Shown in pieces: positions 35,912 through 47,759 of a stretch of 64,000 bases of DNA. Numbering within the stretch: position 1 is the stretch's first letter; each line of letters opens with the position of its first letter. The notes under the pieces were generated by a model. The model saw only the letters and a program-made list of their open reading frames with translations. It searched no databases and had not been told where the DNA came from. The stretch lies in the NCBI GenBank assembly GCA_029204225.1, contig CM055115.1, positions 10,402,726 to 10,466,725 of the forward strand, read 5' to 3'. A program made the translations under genes and the position numbers. Source of the stretch: Diphasiastrum complanatum (lineage: Eukaryota; Streptophyta; Lycopodiopsida; Lycopodiales; Lycopodiaceae).

Positions 35912-36030
35912 GTTCCCATGTTTGAGTACTATTGTTGTATGGCTGTTGTAGACAAGTTCTTATTGAGTTTACATCTTCTACGTGTAGTAGATGCATGATT
36001 TCTACATTGTTAATGAAGCTAGACGTGCTT
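35912..36030. repeat. Dispersed 100-bp repeat, copy 2
   Basis: Matches 28294-28395 (TTGTAGACAAGTTCTT ... ATGAAGCTAGACGTGCTT). Confidence 0.6.
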
Positions 36031-36278
36031 TTCAATTTCATTCAAGAAAGATGACCAGGAAGAAATTACTTTCGAAGGACCAATTATGTTTTAAAAGATG
36101 TATAGCGAATTCATGCGTGTTGATAGAGCAGAGAATGAGCAGGTCTACACAAACACTTACCGCAAGGAGGTGGATCTCAATCTTGGATCCAGGTTAGATG
36201 GATTGTGCTAAAATTGCTTTGTGTTATATTGTATTTTTGAACCTATCGACGGTCAACATTTTTGTTATGCATGTAATG

Positions 36279-36354
36279 CTTCTTGGTTTCCAAGGGGAGG
36301 CTCGAACCTGGGACTTTGGATGCCAAGCCAACCAACTGAGCCAACCCCGTTGGG
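36279..36354 (-). mobile_element. tRNA-derived SINE-like insert, 76 bp
   Basis: On the - strand box A TGGCTCAGTTGG (36332-36343) and box B GGTTCGAGCC (36299-36308) form an internal RNA polymerase III promoter with tRNA-like spacing, and GGGG/CCCC ends can pair as an acceptor stem. The insert is flanked by a perfect 10-bp direct repeat GCATGTAATG (36269-36278 and 36355-36364), a target duplication. The length equals a tRNA, so it is either a retroposed tRNA-like RNA or a 3'-truncated SINE head. Confidence 0.7.
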
Positions 36355-36599
36355 GCATGTAATGAATTGGCAAAGGTTGCATTGAATCAAATAGGATACA
36401 TCCTGGGATATTTGATGCCACTTTTAGGTCCGTGCATGCCAAGATATGTATATTCAAGAATGCATCTTGTTACATTCTTGAATCTGACAGACTCAATCAC
36501 GAGCCGGAAGAGAAGAGAAAAGAGAGCAGTATACCAGAAATCATGGACCGTGCATGTGATCTATGGATCTCATTGAGTTGACCACACTTTGTTAGAGGA

Positions 36600-38079
36600 G
36601 TGAAGCTAAATTCTGAGCAATAGTTGAGAACATTTTATCTCGGTTTGCACGGGGTCCTTGGCAGTAGTATTGCTGGATTTTTGTCAGTACAACACACGAT
36701 TACATCGTTGTATGACAAATTTGAGAAGTACACAATAATAATCTTTTGTTCAGATGAAGCATTCAACAATTTCATGCAAGTCATGAAATCTTATGTGAAT
36801 GATTGGATCTCCTATGACGAACCTGCATTGGGATCGAGGAAGACAAAAAACAAAGCCATACCTATTCGGTTGTTCAGATGTTTGAGGTATATGTCGGACG
36901 CCATGTGCAATCGTATCCTAAAGAAGCTTGTAAATGAAGAATTGTATTTTGGAAGAAAAAACAAAGAAAAACACATTGATGAAGGAGTTCTCTTGATGGT
37001 TCGTGAGATGGCTGCACTAAGTGTTGTAAAGTATTTGCTTACTATAGAAGAAGACTTGCCTTCAGATATGGATTACAACCAAGAGAGCATAAAACAACTC
37101 TCAAAAGTCATTGATCTGACTTTTTGTCGAAATTGGGTTAGAGCACACTATGGCAAAGGAAAAGGTATAACTTCAAAATTGACTGGTGTTATACCTAAAC
37201 CCTTGAGAGTGGTTGTAGAAATATAAAACAAAAATATCTTGTTGCCCACAATATTGAGCATGACACTAGGAACTCTAGTAACACCGAATGGAGGTTTTTC
37301 TATAACGTAAAAACTTCTAAAAACGTGGAGGCCATCTATTGTGGAATCAAGTTTTATGACACTTCCTTCTTCGCTATGGGAGCGTCCCACATTGTATATA
37401 TTTAATAACTTGGAGTTTCTAGATTTTATTTACATTTTGTCAATGGTGCGCCACTGTTTTTTGACAACTCTCATGCCACAGCACAAAGTCTATGTGATTG
37501 TTCTCTTTTTGGATCACAATAGAAAAAGAAGGTATCAAATCAAGCATCAAAGCAATGCGTGATGTATGGTGTTCTATTTTTTAAGGCTACTACAAACTGG
37601 CAACTCCTTTGAAAGAGAACAATATAATTGTTCCAAATTTGCACCCTATTCTATTTGTTCTCTACAATGCTAAGTCCCCGAATGATGTCAACGAGTGCAT
37701 GCAAAGCAAATTCAAACTCTTGAGGTTGTGTTGTGAGGATAGTGGAAAATCGACAAAACATTTTGTGTCATGTAAGCTAGATCACAAAAAGAAAGCAAAG
37801 CATTGGCGAGGTGTGAGCAGCATTATTGAATCCTTTTGTGCTCCAAGTTGGTCTATGTCCTTATATAGAATGTCATATTGTGTGGCAAAGCTCATGAACA
37901 ACATCGGTTGGACTATGATGACTATCAATATTCCAAAAAGTATAGATATGACTCACTCCTTTCTAGCACATCAAGACCATTTGGAATCACCTCTAGATAC
38001 AGAGTCATCTGAAGACTCAAATTATGGGTTTAAGGAATCTGATGAGAGATATATGGATATAAATGTAGAGATGTTATAG
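36600..38079 (+). pseudogene. Gene X, upstream coding part (unknown protein)
   Basis: A 200-codon frame at 36624-37226 continues, after a one-base frame change near 37225, as about 55 coding-like codons (SSNTEWRFFYNVKTSKN). After further stops it continues to a 156-codon frame ending at 38079. Composition is that of a soluble, Cys- and Lys-rich protein with an acidic tail (ESSEDSNYGFKESDE). I do not recognise a domain. The order and strand suggest this is the N-terminal part of the gene whose last exons are at 39630-44897, but no splice path was proved. At least four disruptions make it a pseudogene in this copy. Confidence 0.4.
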
Positions 38080-38879
38080 TTTGTATTGGTGGTTATGCCT
38101 AAATCATTAAGGCAAGTAAGTACTTAATACCTCAATTGGTAGGGGTTGTTACTGCTAATTTTGACAATATAACAAAGGAATACTGTTTGAAAAAAAAACT
38201 GTGATTAAAGTGTCCTTTCTTGATGAATGTTATAGACTTTTTAAATGATTTGAAAAGGATTTTTAACATATAATATGTATATGGAAAGTTTTCTAATATT
38301 TTATGTATGCTTGAGTTTTATAGTACACAATTGTGTCACACCCAATTGAAACGTGGTTTATGTACTATCAAATTGTCAAATTTTTGACATTAAACAATGT
38401 CTCAAAATTCTCAAGTCCATTTTTTAAAATGCATTTTGCCACAGTCCAAAATTAATTGATACTGTGTTGTAGCTTTCGGATATCCTTTAGCCATGGTGTG
38501 TCTCTTGGTTTGCCCCTCGGCCTAGGAGGAGGTGGTGGATTTCATTGGCCTCCTTGAATAGGGATACCCCCATGGTGTATACGTGCAATTTGTTTCCTAA
38601 GCACTATCAGGACCCAATAGCGGATTAGCGCGCGCGTAGAGATCTCCCAAACTCATATGACAAGTCCAGGTGCGTCAAACCGATATCACAATATATTATA
38701 AATGTTGAGCTATCGATAGCGAATGGGTGCGCTGATACTGCATACAAATCCAAATGATCAAAAACTGAAAGCAAATTTTTTTATGAATCATGCAGTTGAT
38801 AATATAGTGCCAAAATCACTAATCATTGTTGTCATAGTGGTTAGATCAATGCATGGGTATAAATTCCAAATCTAAAATT
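38080..38879. other. No recognisable feature
   Basis: AT-rich sequence with scattered stops in all frames; possibly intronic to gene X. Confidence 0.4.
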
Positions 38880-39560
38880 ATATGCAATATCAAATCATTA
38901 ATAAATGTCCTAGATGAAGTAGATACTGATATAGGAGTTGAAGCTGAAGCTTCGGTTATCACATTAGGGAAAATATGGGCTCAAAACCCAAAAATATTGA
39001 AAATGAATATGAAAGTTGGCTGAGATGAGAAACTCGTTGTACCATTAATGTATATGCATTGTCAAATCATGGTTAACAAGGTTAACCAAAGTTAATTCGT
39101 GGCGGCAAAATAGATTAGTGTTTTAAATTTACGCCAACACATTTTCTCATATTCATGGCTTTTTGTCTATGCTAATTTCCAAATTCATAGTTCATTGTTT
39201 CGGATTTTTGCATGCACATTACAAATGGTGTTATCAAGGAAGCCGTGCTCCTCAATCGACTTTGTGCATCTATTCAACAAGACAGATGATAATGGATTAT
39301 GGGTGCCAAGAAAATATTCAAAAAACTCTTGGGTTTTGATGCATCCATCATCAATAGGAGGATTTTGAAAAAGCAAAAAGTCAAAACTATCATTTCGATC
39401 TTATTGGAACGCTAGAATTTTGGATTTTGGAACATCATCAGGAGGAAAATCTATTTCTGAAAATCTAGTCCAACATGTATATATGCATTTAGAGATAAAT
39501 GCGCAAGGATTCCACCATCAGGATCGCAAAAAAAGCAACTATGAGTATTGATATTTTGGA
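38880..39560 (+). pseudogene. Gene X, middle coding-like part
   Basis: A + strand frame reads coding-like for about 220 codons with four or five stops (VDTDIGVEAEASVITLGKIW near 38910-38980; FVHLFNKTDDNGLWVPRKYS near 39260-39320; SENLVQHVYMHLEINAQG near 39455). It is followed by an intron-like stretch ending TTTCTCTTGCAG at 39629. A shorter - strand ORF at 39185-39376 overlaps and is less convincing. Unknown function. Confidence 0.35.
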
Positions 39561-39696
39561 TACTTAGATTTTTGTTATCCATATATGTCTAATAGTAAAC
39601 TTGCCAATATGATCATTTTTCTCTTGCAGATTTATATCCATCCAACATAAATGAATGGGAGTCTAGTGGATCTTTAGCAGATGTGTTAGATGTTAT

Positions 39697-42600
39697 TGTT
39701 ACGGCATTTCCCACTCAGGGGATCAAAGCTAGGGGAAAACAACATAACATAATACAGCACCACTATGTGTTCAGTGTCGTGCTGTTATGAGAATGGTCGT
39801 ACACGTCTCAAACACAAAGCTAACTAGGGTATCCCTGACATGTTCTATCGACCAAGCCGTACCACTATAGCTAATAGAGGTTGTCCAAACCTCTTTAGAC
39901 ATAGCCTATAAAGGGTTATACTCACTTTCCCAGTCTTCTTGAAACTCACGACCTGCACTAATGATATCTTGCTCGCTTGCGAAGTTCCAGAGCTACCTCC
40001 TTCTCGTATTCTTATCGAGGATGTCTTCCAAAATTCTTGATGATATCATTTAAGTTTCCTAACACATACTCTGGCAATGGATTGGGAAGCCCTAGATGCA
40101 ATTCAGTATATTCGGTAAAGGATCCTCCTAACTCTTTCCACGTAGAATCGTCACCCAACTCATACACTATAAGGGAACTACAGTCGACATTATGTCTAAC
40201 TCTGAACAGTCTATCTCCAACTAGGAGATGTCTATGGAAATCCCTGGAATAGAAATAATTATAAACCCTTCCATTTCTACTCAACTGGTAGAATTCACCT
40301 GGTAGAGCTAGCTCTTGTAATCCTAACCTAGTCATAACAATTCAGGCCCAGATCTCGTCCTAATAGCACTTTGAAATTCTATGGAGCGTGTTGCTACCAA
40401 GACCCATGAGTTGTTCATTCTCATGTACACAGCTGTTTTGACTCTAAGTCCCTCATTATCAACTTCAATGGCTAAATCCCCAGACCTTACAATTCCAATG
40501 GTGGTGTCTAATGATATCAGTTCTAGTGAAGCCCATCCAATTATTCTGACTATGGGACAATACCTCCTTGGGTTTGAGGTGTAGGCCATATACTAATTGA
40601 CTGCTTCTCTAACATGTCAAGCTCTCAATATAACTAACACTCCTCAATCAATAATCATTCAAATAAACCTCTATGCATGTGTGGGCTTCTAACATTTCTA
40701 GAAGAGGATCAGAAAACAGACATCCCTAGTCCTATCTAGCATTGGTTATATGCAGGGCTCTGGAGCTGCTAGGATCTCTGCTAATCTAGCAGCACCAAAG
40801 ATGGACACTATCTATTGTTGGTACATTATTTTTAGTCCTGTAAGGATGGTGATGTACTGATAAGGTGTAGCAGTGTACGGAATATTAGGACCTATGGGAG
40901 GGCTTGGATGAAACATTCTCGATGCTTATTGTCATTAGGTAGTGAATCATGGCTGTATTATATAACCCTTTCCAAAGTATTCGTTAAGTACACCCCTTCC
41001 ATCTAAGTAGTCATGGGAGTTGTTCAAGTGTAGCGTGCAATTCAACAACCATCTTGGTTAGTAGATGGATGACAGTTAATAGTCAAGAACCGTGTGTTCC
41101 AACGGGTTATCTTGACTATTGTGGTTCTAGATGAAGACTAACAATAGGTTTGTTCTTAACTCATGTAGTGTGTTCCAACCACAATGAGCTTAACCTCACT
41201 CTTGTGTTCCAAGGAGACGAGGATGACTTGCTTAATTCATTCATCACATTCACTCAAGCAACATTCATCAAAGGCTTTCTCCATGCATTCAAACAAAAAG
41301 CAATTATTCTGAGCAAACTAGCAATCCTGCTAGAGTCTAAAACTATCATCACCTCAAATCACAACTATCCTGCATTTAACTTTCTCCTGAGACATAACAA
41401 TACACTGTCTACGAGTTCTTTTAGCATGCTATAATCTTTCTTTATGAAGACATGGAAGAAAACAATATGCATTAAAGATTTTTCATTATGAAATTGTAAT
41501 CACTTCTGCGACATCTATGACATACACAATTGCATCATCTATAATAGATTGAATACGCAGGTAGCAGAGTGTGAGAACAAAATGAGGAAACTTACATGTC
41601 AGGTTCTCTTCTCAGGTCTCCTCCAGCTCCAGCCCGCAGGAAATCAGAGACCAATCATGCAAAGGTTAGGCTTCCGGAAGTGTGTAGTGTTGCTGGAGTT
41701 CACCTTGTAGACACCAAGAAGTGTTGCTCCTAAGTGCAGACTGGTTGTCAGAATGACGGATAGTCGTGCAGGATCCAAAGTGAGCTCATGCAGTTCACGG
41801 ACAGCTTGATATCAGCTTCCTCATCAGTCTTCTACAAACTCTGTTTAGCAAGTTTCAATCGACAAAGCAACAGAGACAACATCCTTCGATTGCTCCATAG
41901 CAGACAACAACGACAGCTCTAGTTCAATTATTCTCACACAGAATATCCATTGCTAATAGCGATTCCCTCAATGGTTTTAGTAGCCTGATAACAAAGCTCT
42001 CACTCTCTCATAGACCGATGTTTGATATTCAATATTCAAACATTTGTGAAATGCACTTGATTAGCAGGAATACGTACAATTCATCATGCAGAACTTCCTC
42101 AGAATTATTGAAAAGTCTATACTCAGAACTGCACATATGGATCAGTGCTTTGATAGGAGTCATGGAATTAGTTATCTCATCACTATATAGAGACAGATAA
42201 AAGTATTCAGAGAATCCATATTTCAAAAGTGATGTAAGATCAGTACAGACCATAATTAATACAACTGCTTAAATGCACGGTGAGCACTCCCATCGATTGA
42301 AGGTAATCTCTCAGTTTCACATCAAAGTAGTGATGTCTGCTCAGGCCCGATAGGTGCTGCTTAACGCAATCATGCTCATGTAGGTACTGAATCAATGGTC
42401 TCTTCAAATGATCGCACCATAAACTGAAACTCGACTGAAAACTGAGTGGTATTCGCACGATCAATGACGATAGTTCTCAGCTGCAGCAGTAGCGATGGAA
42501 TGCCTCAAATCTTTCATTGAGGATAGAGAGCAACATGATGATACTTCTGTGAGTCAACACGTGTTCAGAGGATGCTCACGTTGTCAGCTAGGATTTATCT

Positions 42601-44000
42601 CCCTATCCCATCTGTCAATGATCATGATCTGCATCAATCGCTCAGTATGCAGCCTCCACAAATATTAATCAAAGTACTTAATGCAACAACGTTGGTCAAT
42701 CAAAATTTGGAGCTCTGAGACTCTGCCCATATCAGCTCTTGAGCAGGAGTAGACTTAACCAGTAATCCATTGTTCTCATAATCAAAGTACCATTCCCCTG
42801 AAGCTCTACGTACTTGGGTGATCAATACTCTCAGAAACAGGATATTCAACAGTACTGACGTTACTTAGAGTAAATGAGATGCCTTCAACTACATATCTCT
42901 CCATGACCATATTGAAATCTACCACACTCTCCATCTTTGATATGTGTTGGCTCTGTGACAATGATTTTGTCAGATCAACTCAAGAAATTATCAAACACAA
43001 CGATCAGTTGCACGATCCTTTCGGCTCTCATGAAAGGAAAGTTGGTCACCATCACCCTCAACAAATTACGTAAAGAGGGAATATCACCATCGCACCTCTG
43101 CAAGGCTATTCGATAAAACAAACATGAAAGCATAATGATATGAAAAAACAGAGCTGGTTCTCGATCTGGTTCTGTTTGCGTGAGGCTGGCCATGCATGTA
43201 TATCTGTCAACGGATGATGCCTTTGACCATTCAACATTTCATTTTCAAGGGTTCATGTAGACTTTTTTGGATTTGTGCCATGTGGACTCTTAAATAGCAT
43301 TGAAGAGTGTGGATAGGGCCAATGGGCACCCATGACCAAAGTACATGGCCCATGTGCGTCAATGTTCTCATCCAATAGAAATGTCCCATTTGTTAACATG
43401 AGTCAAGGTCTTATTCCCGGTATTTCAAATTCTGTCAGCTTCCTTTTAAATTCAGACAAGTATGAAGGTTTTGCCCATTTTGGTCTCATGGCCCATTGTC
43501 CTAGTATGATATTTGATACTTGTAGTGCCCAATTTTCTGGTGATGGTATTTCTCATTCGGCTTTTAATTGACGTTTTTGGTCCAAAAAGATCAGTTGGAG
43601 AAGAATGTTGGTCTTTGTCAAAAATTCTTGACATTTTCCAAATATCCAGGTGCTCGAAAATAATGGCCAGTCTCTGATTTCCACATAGGCTGGATGAAAG
43701 GAGAACCTGAAAAAAAGTCTCAAACATCATATTATATTAATATAAAATTCGGTTACATTGGCAATCCACCAAAAATTCGGCAAGATCATGGATCAAAACA
43801 GAAATTACACAGCCATTTCTAAGGCTGATTTAGTTATCAAGCCTCTCGGTAGTCCATTTTGGGTGGACTGGGACCCCTTCGGCTATGGCTATACGGGCCA
43901 AAATTTTTGCCGGTCACAAGTAAGTAGCATATTTGATGAAATAGCATGTCATTTCTTCTCTAGTTTAGCCCGATTTATCATGTCAAAAAATCGGCTAACA
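39697..44000. mobile_element. Solo giant LTR (copy E, 4304 bp) with target duplication
   Basis: TGTTACGGCATTTCCC ... TCGGCTAACA flanked by the perfect 5-bp duplication GTTAT (39692-39696 and 44001-44005). No internal region follows, so it is a solo LTR, the usual product of recombination between two LTRs. It defines the true ends of the family. Confidence 0.9.
40012..40589 (-). other. LTR ORF tracts, copy E
   Basis: The two adjacent frames seen at 9065-9696 recur here: 40332-40589 (85 codons) and 40012-40335 (107 codons), overlapping by four bases, with the second truncated at HPR. The other mid-LTR frames are at 42029-42253, 42240-42464 and 42975-43193. Confidence 0.3.
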
Positions 44001-45011
44001 GTTATTCACTGATATTGGACAGCTACAATATCGAGGTAGAACTACAAAAGATATAGTTGATAGTGGGATTTTTTTTTATGAATCAATGTACATTCTTGAT
44101 ACAAAAGGAAATTTTGGACAAATAGTACCAATTCCATTACCTAGTTTTGAAAGTGATGAATGGATTGCACCAAATGCTACGGTTTCAAAATCATTTTGTT
44201 GCAAGATCTATAATGATGTAAAAAATTTATTAAAAATGAGCACAAGATCAAAAACAGTCATACTGAGTTGGTTTATTTTCTTGAATATATGTGTGGATTT
44301 CTTTTCAAGTGTCAATGTACACAAAACCCCATCGATGTTTGTATGCAAAAATTTATCAGATAGTTTATTATCTGAACTTATGGATGAAGGCTGGGACAAG
44401 AGATCAGATGGAGAAATAGAATGCAAAATTAAAATATCTTCCATGTGCTTCTGTTATCAAATTGAAAAACAAATGTTGAGCTTATGCTTCCATTATCAAA
44501 GATGGAAAAAAAATAAAGGTAAATGGGTGCTACTTGATCAAGACTTGGAAGCCAGTGGCCATTCAAAACAAAAAAATATTGATATTATATACAATGATGT
44601 CGTTTTGACGTGTGTTGAGATGGAAGAAGATTGGAGTCTAAATTACATCAAGCGGGAACTATTGCTCCTACAAGATGATTTACTTTCAGACTTCAAATTC
44701 ATTTTCAATGGTAAACTCGTAAGTAACTGTAAACACTCGATCTTTTATGAATAGTTTCAATCAAAACTTTCTAATACAATCTCTATACTAATTGTAACTC
44801 ACTTTGTATTAGTTTTATGCAGGTACGTAAAAGACATGAGCTCGAGACCAAATGCAGAGATATTGGCGAAACAATCCAACTTATGGAAGAACATTGAGAT
44901 TCACTATCAGCAAATACATGCCAATCATCATGTCTTTTTATCAATATAGAAAATTGCATTCCAGTATTACACTATGGACACAACTTGATTGTAAGAATCT
45001 ATATTGATATC

Positions 45012-45036
45012 AATAAAAGAAACCCGTAAACGGGTT
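45012..45036 (+). terminator. Poly(A) signal and small palindrome after gene X
   Basis: AATAAA at 45012-45017, 115 bases after the gene X stop, followed by the 7-bp inverted repeat AACCCGT/ACGGGTT (45021-45036). In the duplicate at about 2520 the palindrome has one mismatch. Confidence 0.35.
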
Positions 45037-45108
45037 GTTTACATGTAAAATGATTGTATCTTTTTTTTTTTTATGTATCTCTATTTACAAACAGATATCT
45101 ATTCAATC

Positions 45109-47184
45109 AAATTTTCTATATTTTCTTTACCAGTATTAGGAACTGATAAAGGAACAGCTCCTATAATCTCGCCTTCCTCTGTTTCGGGAAGGGCCTCAAT
45201 GCCTTTTAAGCCAAGAGGACTCTCTGCTATAATATAGCCTTCCTCTGTATTAGGAAGGACTTCTATTTATTTTCAATCATATATAATAAGATTTGCATCC
45301 TCAGACAACCTGAAAGGCTGTTAAGGCAGGAGCAACTTGCTTTTGAGGGCCCTCGATCTCAGGTGCAATGCTTACACCGTTCTCGGCATAGGTTCTGATC
45401 AACGCTTGCCGAAATCTATATACATCGTCATGAGTATATGGCTCAAGAGTGAAATGTCATCACAAAACACGAGAATCAGCAAATTACAAACAATGATAAA
45501 AAAGAAATATGAATCAGAATAAAAGGAACTACAAATGAACGGAATATTACCTTTTAAATATCTACATCCACTTGTAAATTATACCACTCAAAAAATAGCT
45601 TCGTATTGTACATGACAAACCATGCACAACTAAAAGCGTCCTTTTGCTATACACACTGCATATATAGAATGAAAATTAGTAATGTTATGGTAGATTATCT
45701 ATTTATGCTATGATGATAGATTTGAACTAAAAATGGAATACATGCATATTAGAGATAAATTGAATATACCTTGAGAGATCTAATGGTTATCTCTCCAACT
45801 GAGGTTGCCGTTGTCGAATGACATCATGAACTAGATAATCAAATTCTCTATGTGTATTTGCAACTGAGTTTAATTTTACATTATTTATCTTTACAGAAAG
45901 AATGTTCAGGCTCCAATGCCGACTGCAACAACCAAAATACGAATATCGATGAATCCATACTTATGAAAGCAATCCTTATTTATTAAAACAATGTCGCATG
46001 CAACAATCCAGATTAAAGCAACAAAAACAAAAGAGCAATCCTTACTTATTTTCATATGGAATCAAATAAAATTTTGCCACAGGACTGCATTCAATAAAAT
46101 ACACAGCCTTCTCAAAATTGGCTTCTTTTGCCTTTATCGCTCCTATGAAAAAAGGACTTACAACAAAAACTATACCATGGGAATCAAAACTAATACTATT
46201 CTGCAAAAAAGATCCTCCGGCTTCTACTATTACATCTAAAATTTTTGAAGTTTTATCTTTCAGCTCGACACAAAATTTGGACCTAATCTAAAGCTTTTAC
46301 TTGAATATGAAAAAAAAAATCAAAAAATTTGCTAAGAAGATTAATTTTATTAGCTAGGTAGGCCTCATATTGGTTATAATGGTCAGAATTAAAATATACT
46401 TGGGCAGGATCGTATGAAACTCTTACAAAAAGATTATGTACAAGAGCAGAAAAAGAAATAGATACAAAATCTACAGATTTCTCTATTATTTTGTCGAGCT
46501 CCTCTTGGGTAATCAACACTTTTGGTGAAGAAACCTGCTGAGGAGTTGGATGAATAACAGGAGGAGGAAGGGGTGATGGTTCTTGATCTGAATCAGATTC
46601 TCCAGCATCTAACTCAGAGCTCAAGACGATACGGGGTCTCTTGGTCGGGATAACTGTAGGAGGAAGAGAAGCAGTTGGCCTTCGAGATCCAGCCTTCTTG
46701 GGGATAGGCTGCTTCCTCTTCCTCCTAGAAGTAGTCGGCAAATTGGTTCTATCCAGAGGTAGGTCTCTGGAGGTGCTAGCGTTACCAACATGCAAACCAT
46801 AATAACCTTCCTGAAGTCTTCTGAGAATGACGAAATCTTTTGGCATGATGGTGACACGCTTAGCAAGCACTACCAAAAGACAAGTATCCTCAAAAAACTG
46901 GGACAAAAAATCTTCTGCAACAGCCTGTAAGGCCTGCATGGCTATCACGGCAAAACGAACATCTAGCCCAAGCGACAGAGTGACATTCCTTACAGATTGG
47001 CCGAAAGGAGCTCTAGGGATCAACAGTTCAACTCTGGAGTTTTTTAATCTCCCTCAGCCAGACCTGCTTTCTACCACATCTACGGCCAGAACTAGGGGAA
47101 ACACGAGAAGAGGGCGCTTGAGATCGATACCAGAACTGAATATCAGTTTTGAGCGCAACATATACAGAGAATATTTTAAGAAAT
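45109..47184 (-). pseudogene. Gene H: histone H3-fold protein with long C-terminal extension
   Basis: Exon A (about 47180 to 46285) encodes an H3 fold at 47061-46811. Helix N reads WLREIKKLQ. In the next frame come ELLIPRAPF, DVRF, ALQAVAEDFL, FFEDT and AKRVTIMPKD; about half the residues match canonical H3. Loop 1 has canonical length, so it is not clearly CENH3. An extension follows with a basic tract (SRRKRKQPIPKK) and an acidic Pro-rich tract. Further exons in matching orientation: B 46284-46046 (DVIVEAGGSFL, ISFDSHGIVFVVS), C 45922-45770 joined in phase by GT/AG, D from 45646 (QKDAFSCAWFVMYN), E 45441-45310 (RFRQALIRTYAENG), F 45262-45109 (two similar TEEG-containing units, stop TAG). 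Breaks: a net 5-base loss before ELLI, no clean A/B junction, a stop or shift in C, and an E/F phase mismatch. Expressed divergent gene or young pseudogene is undecided. Confidence 0.55.
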
Positions 47185-47360
47185 GAGATGCATGCTCAAA
47201 AGTGATATTGGACTGACAGCGGTATCGGCCTCGAGTGCACTGTGAGAAGGCGGACGATTAATTGATTTAAGGGCGTGCTTGAGAGGGATATTGGGAGCTA
47301 AAAACGAAAATTTTGCGAAAAAAATGAAAATTCCGAGGACTTATGTATACAAAATTTTTG

Positions 47361-47575
47361 CACGTGTGAAAAGACGATGGAAGACACATGTCATCATTTG
47401 ACACGTCCACGTGGAATGTCCGTACTGACAATGATAACCTCATTATGAGGCCACGTGGGTTGGGACATGTGCACAAATCCCTTTTCGACGCTTGTCATTC
47501 TCGCACGTGACAGATGTTAGATCAATCATTGTCTGTATGGCATATTAATTCTACCCAATCATACATTGACACGTG
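47361..47575. promoter_or_regulatory. Cluster of five CACGTG boxes
   Basis: CACGTG at 47361-47366, 47408-47413, 47452-47457, 47504-47509 and 47570-47575, spaced about 44-66 bp. They lie 180-400 bp upstream of exon A of gene H and before gypsy G2. CACGTG is the plant G-box bound by bZIP and bHLH factors. A promoter role for H is inferred from position only. Confidence 0.45.
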
Positions 47576-47759
47576 TTCCTTGGTATCTCCTCCACATGTG
47601 TAAAAGCCATTCACAATGACTTTCATTGTTATCAAACCACTCGGTTTGTCATCCTATTCAGTGCTGAATGGACAACCTTGGCTTTATCAATCAAACGCAA
47701 GTGTACATTGAAAATCCAGAGAGCTGAGATTTCAGACTGGTGAGACCAATAACCGAGGT

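Larger units (their letters stand above)
39630..44897 (+). pseudogene. Gene X, last exons, split by a solo LTR
   Basis: After the acceptor TTGCAG at 39629 an exon starts (NINEWESSGSLADVLDV), is cut at 39696 by the LTR, and resumes at 44001. Reading across the single target-duplication copy keeps the frame in the duplicate at 1497. Here a 2-base deletion right after the LTR (TTCACTG instead of TTCACACTG) makes a stop. The exon then runs to a donor at 44718/44719, intron 44719-44822, last exon 44823-44897. An AATAAA lies at 45012-45017. No family is recognised. The gene is therefore broken twice in this copy. Confidence 0.6.

Noticed and set aside
36279-36354. A functional tRNA gene
   Set aside because: The perfect 10-bp flanking duplication shows a retroposed insert, and no convincing anticodon arm could be drawn.
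39185-39376. A - strand coding exon
   Set aside because: The + strand frame over the same bases stays coding-like for longer and fits the orientation of gene X, though this is not certain.
45109-46284. Exons B-D of gene H as PCNA or another DNA sliding clamp
   Set aside because: Only a general strand-helix-strand pattern is visible; no diagnostic motif or enough matching residues.
46811-47061. Gene H as a bona fide CENH3
   Set aside because: LLIP is CENH3-like but loop 1 is not lengthened and the N-terminal tail is not recognisable, so the variant class cannot be assigned.
46827-47186. A + strand ORF of 119 codons over the histone region
   Set aside because: It is the antisense of the H3 core. 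The - strand matches a known fold residue by residue.
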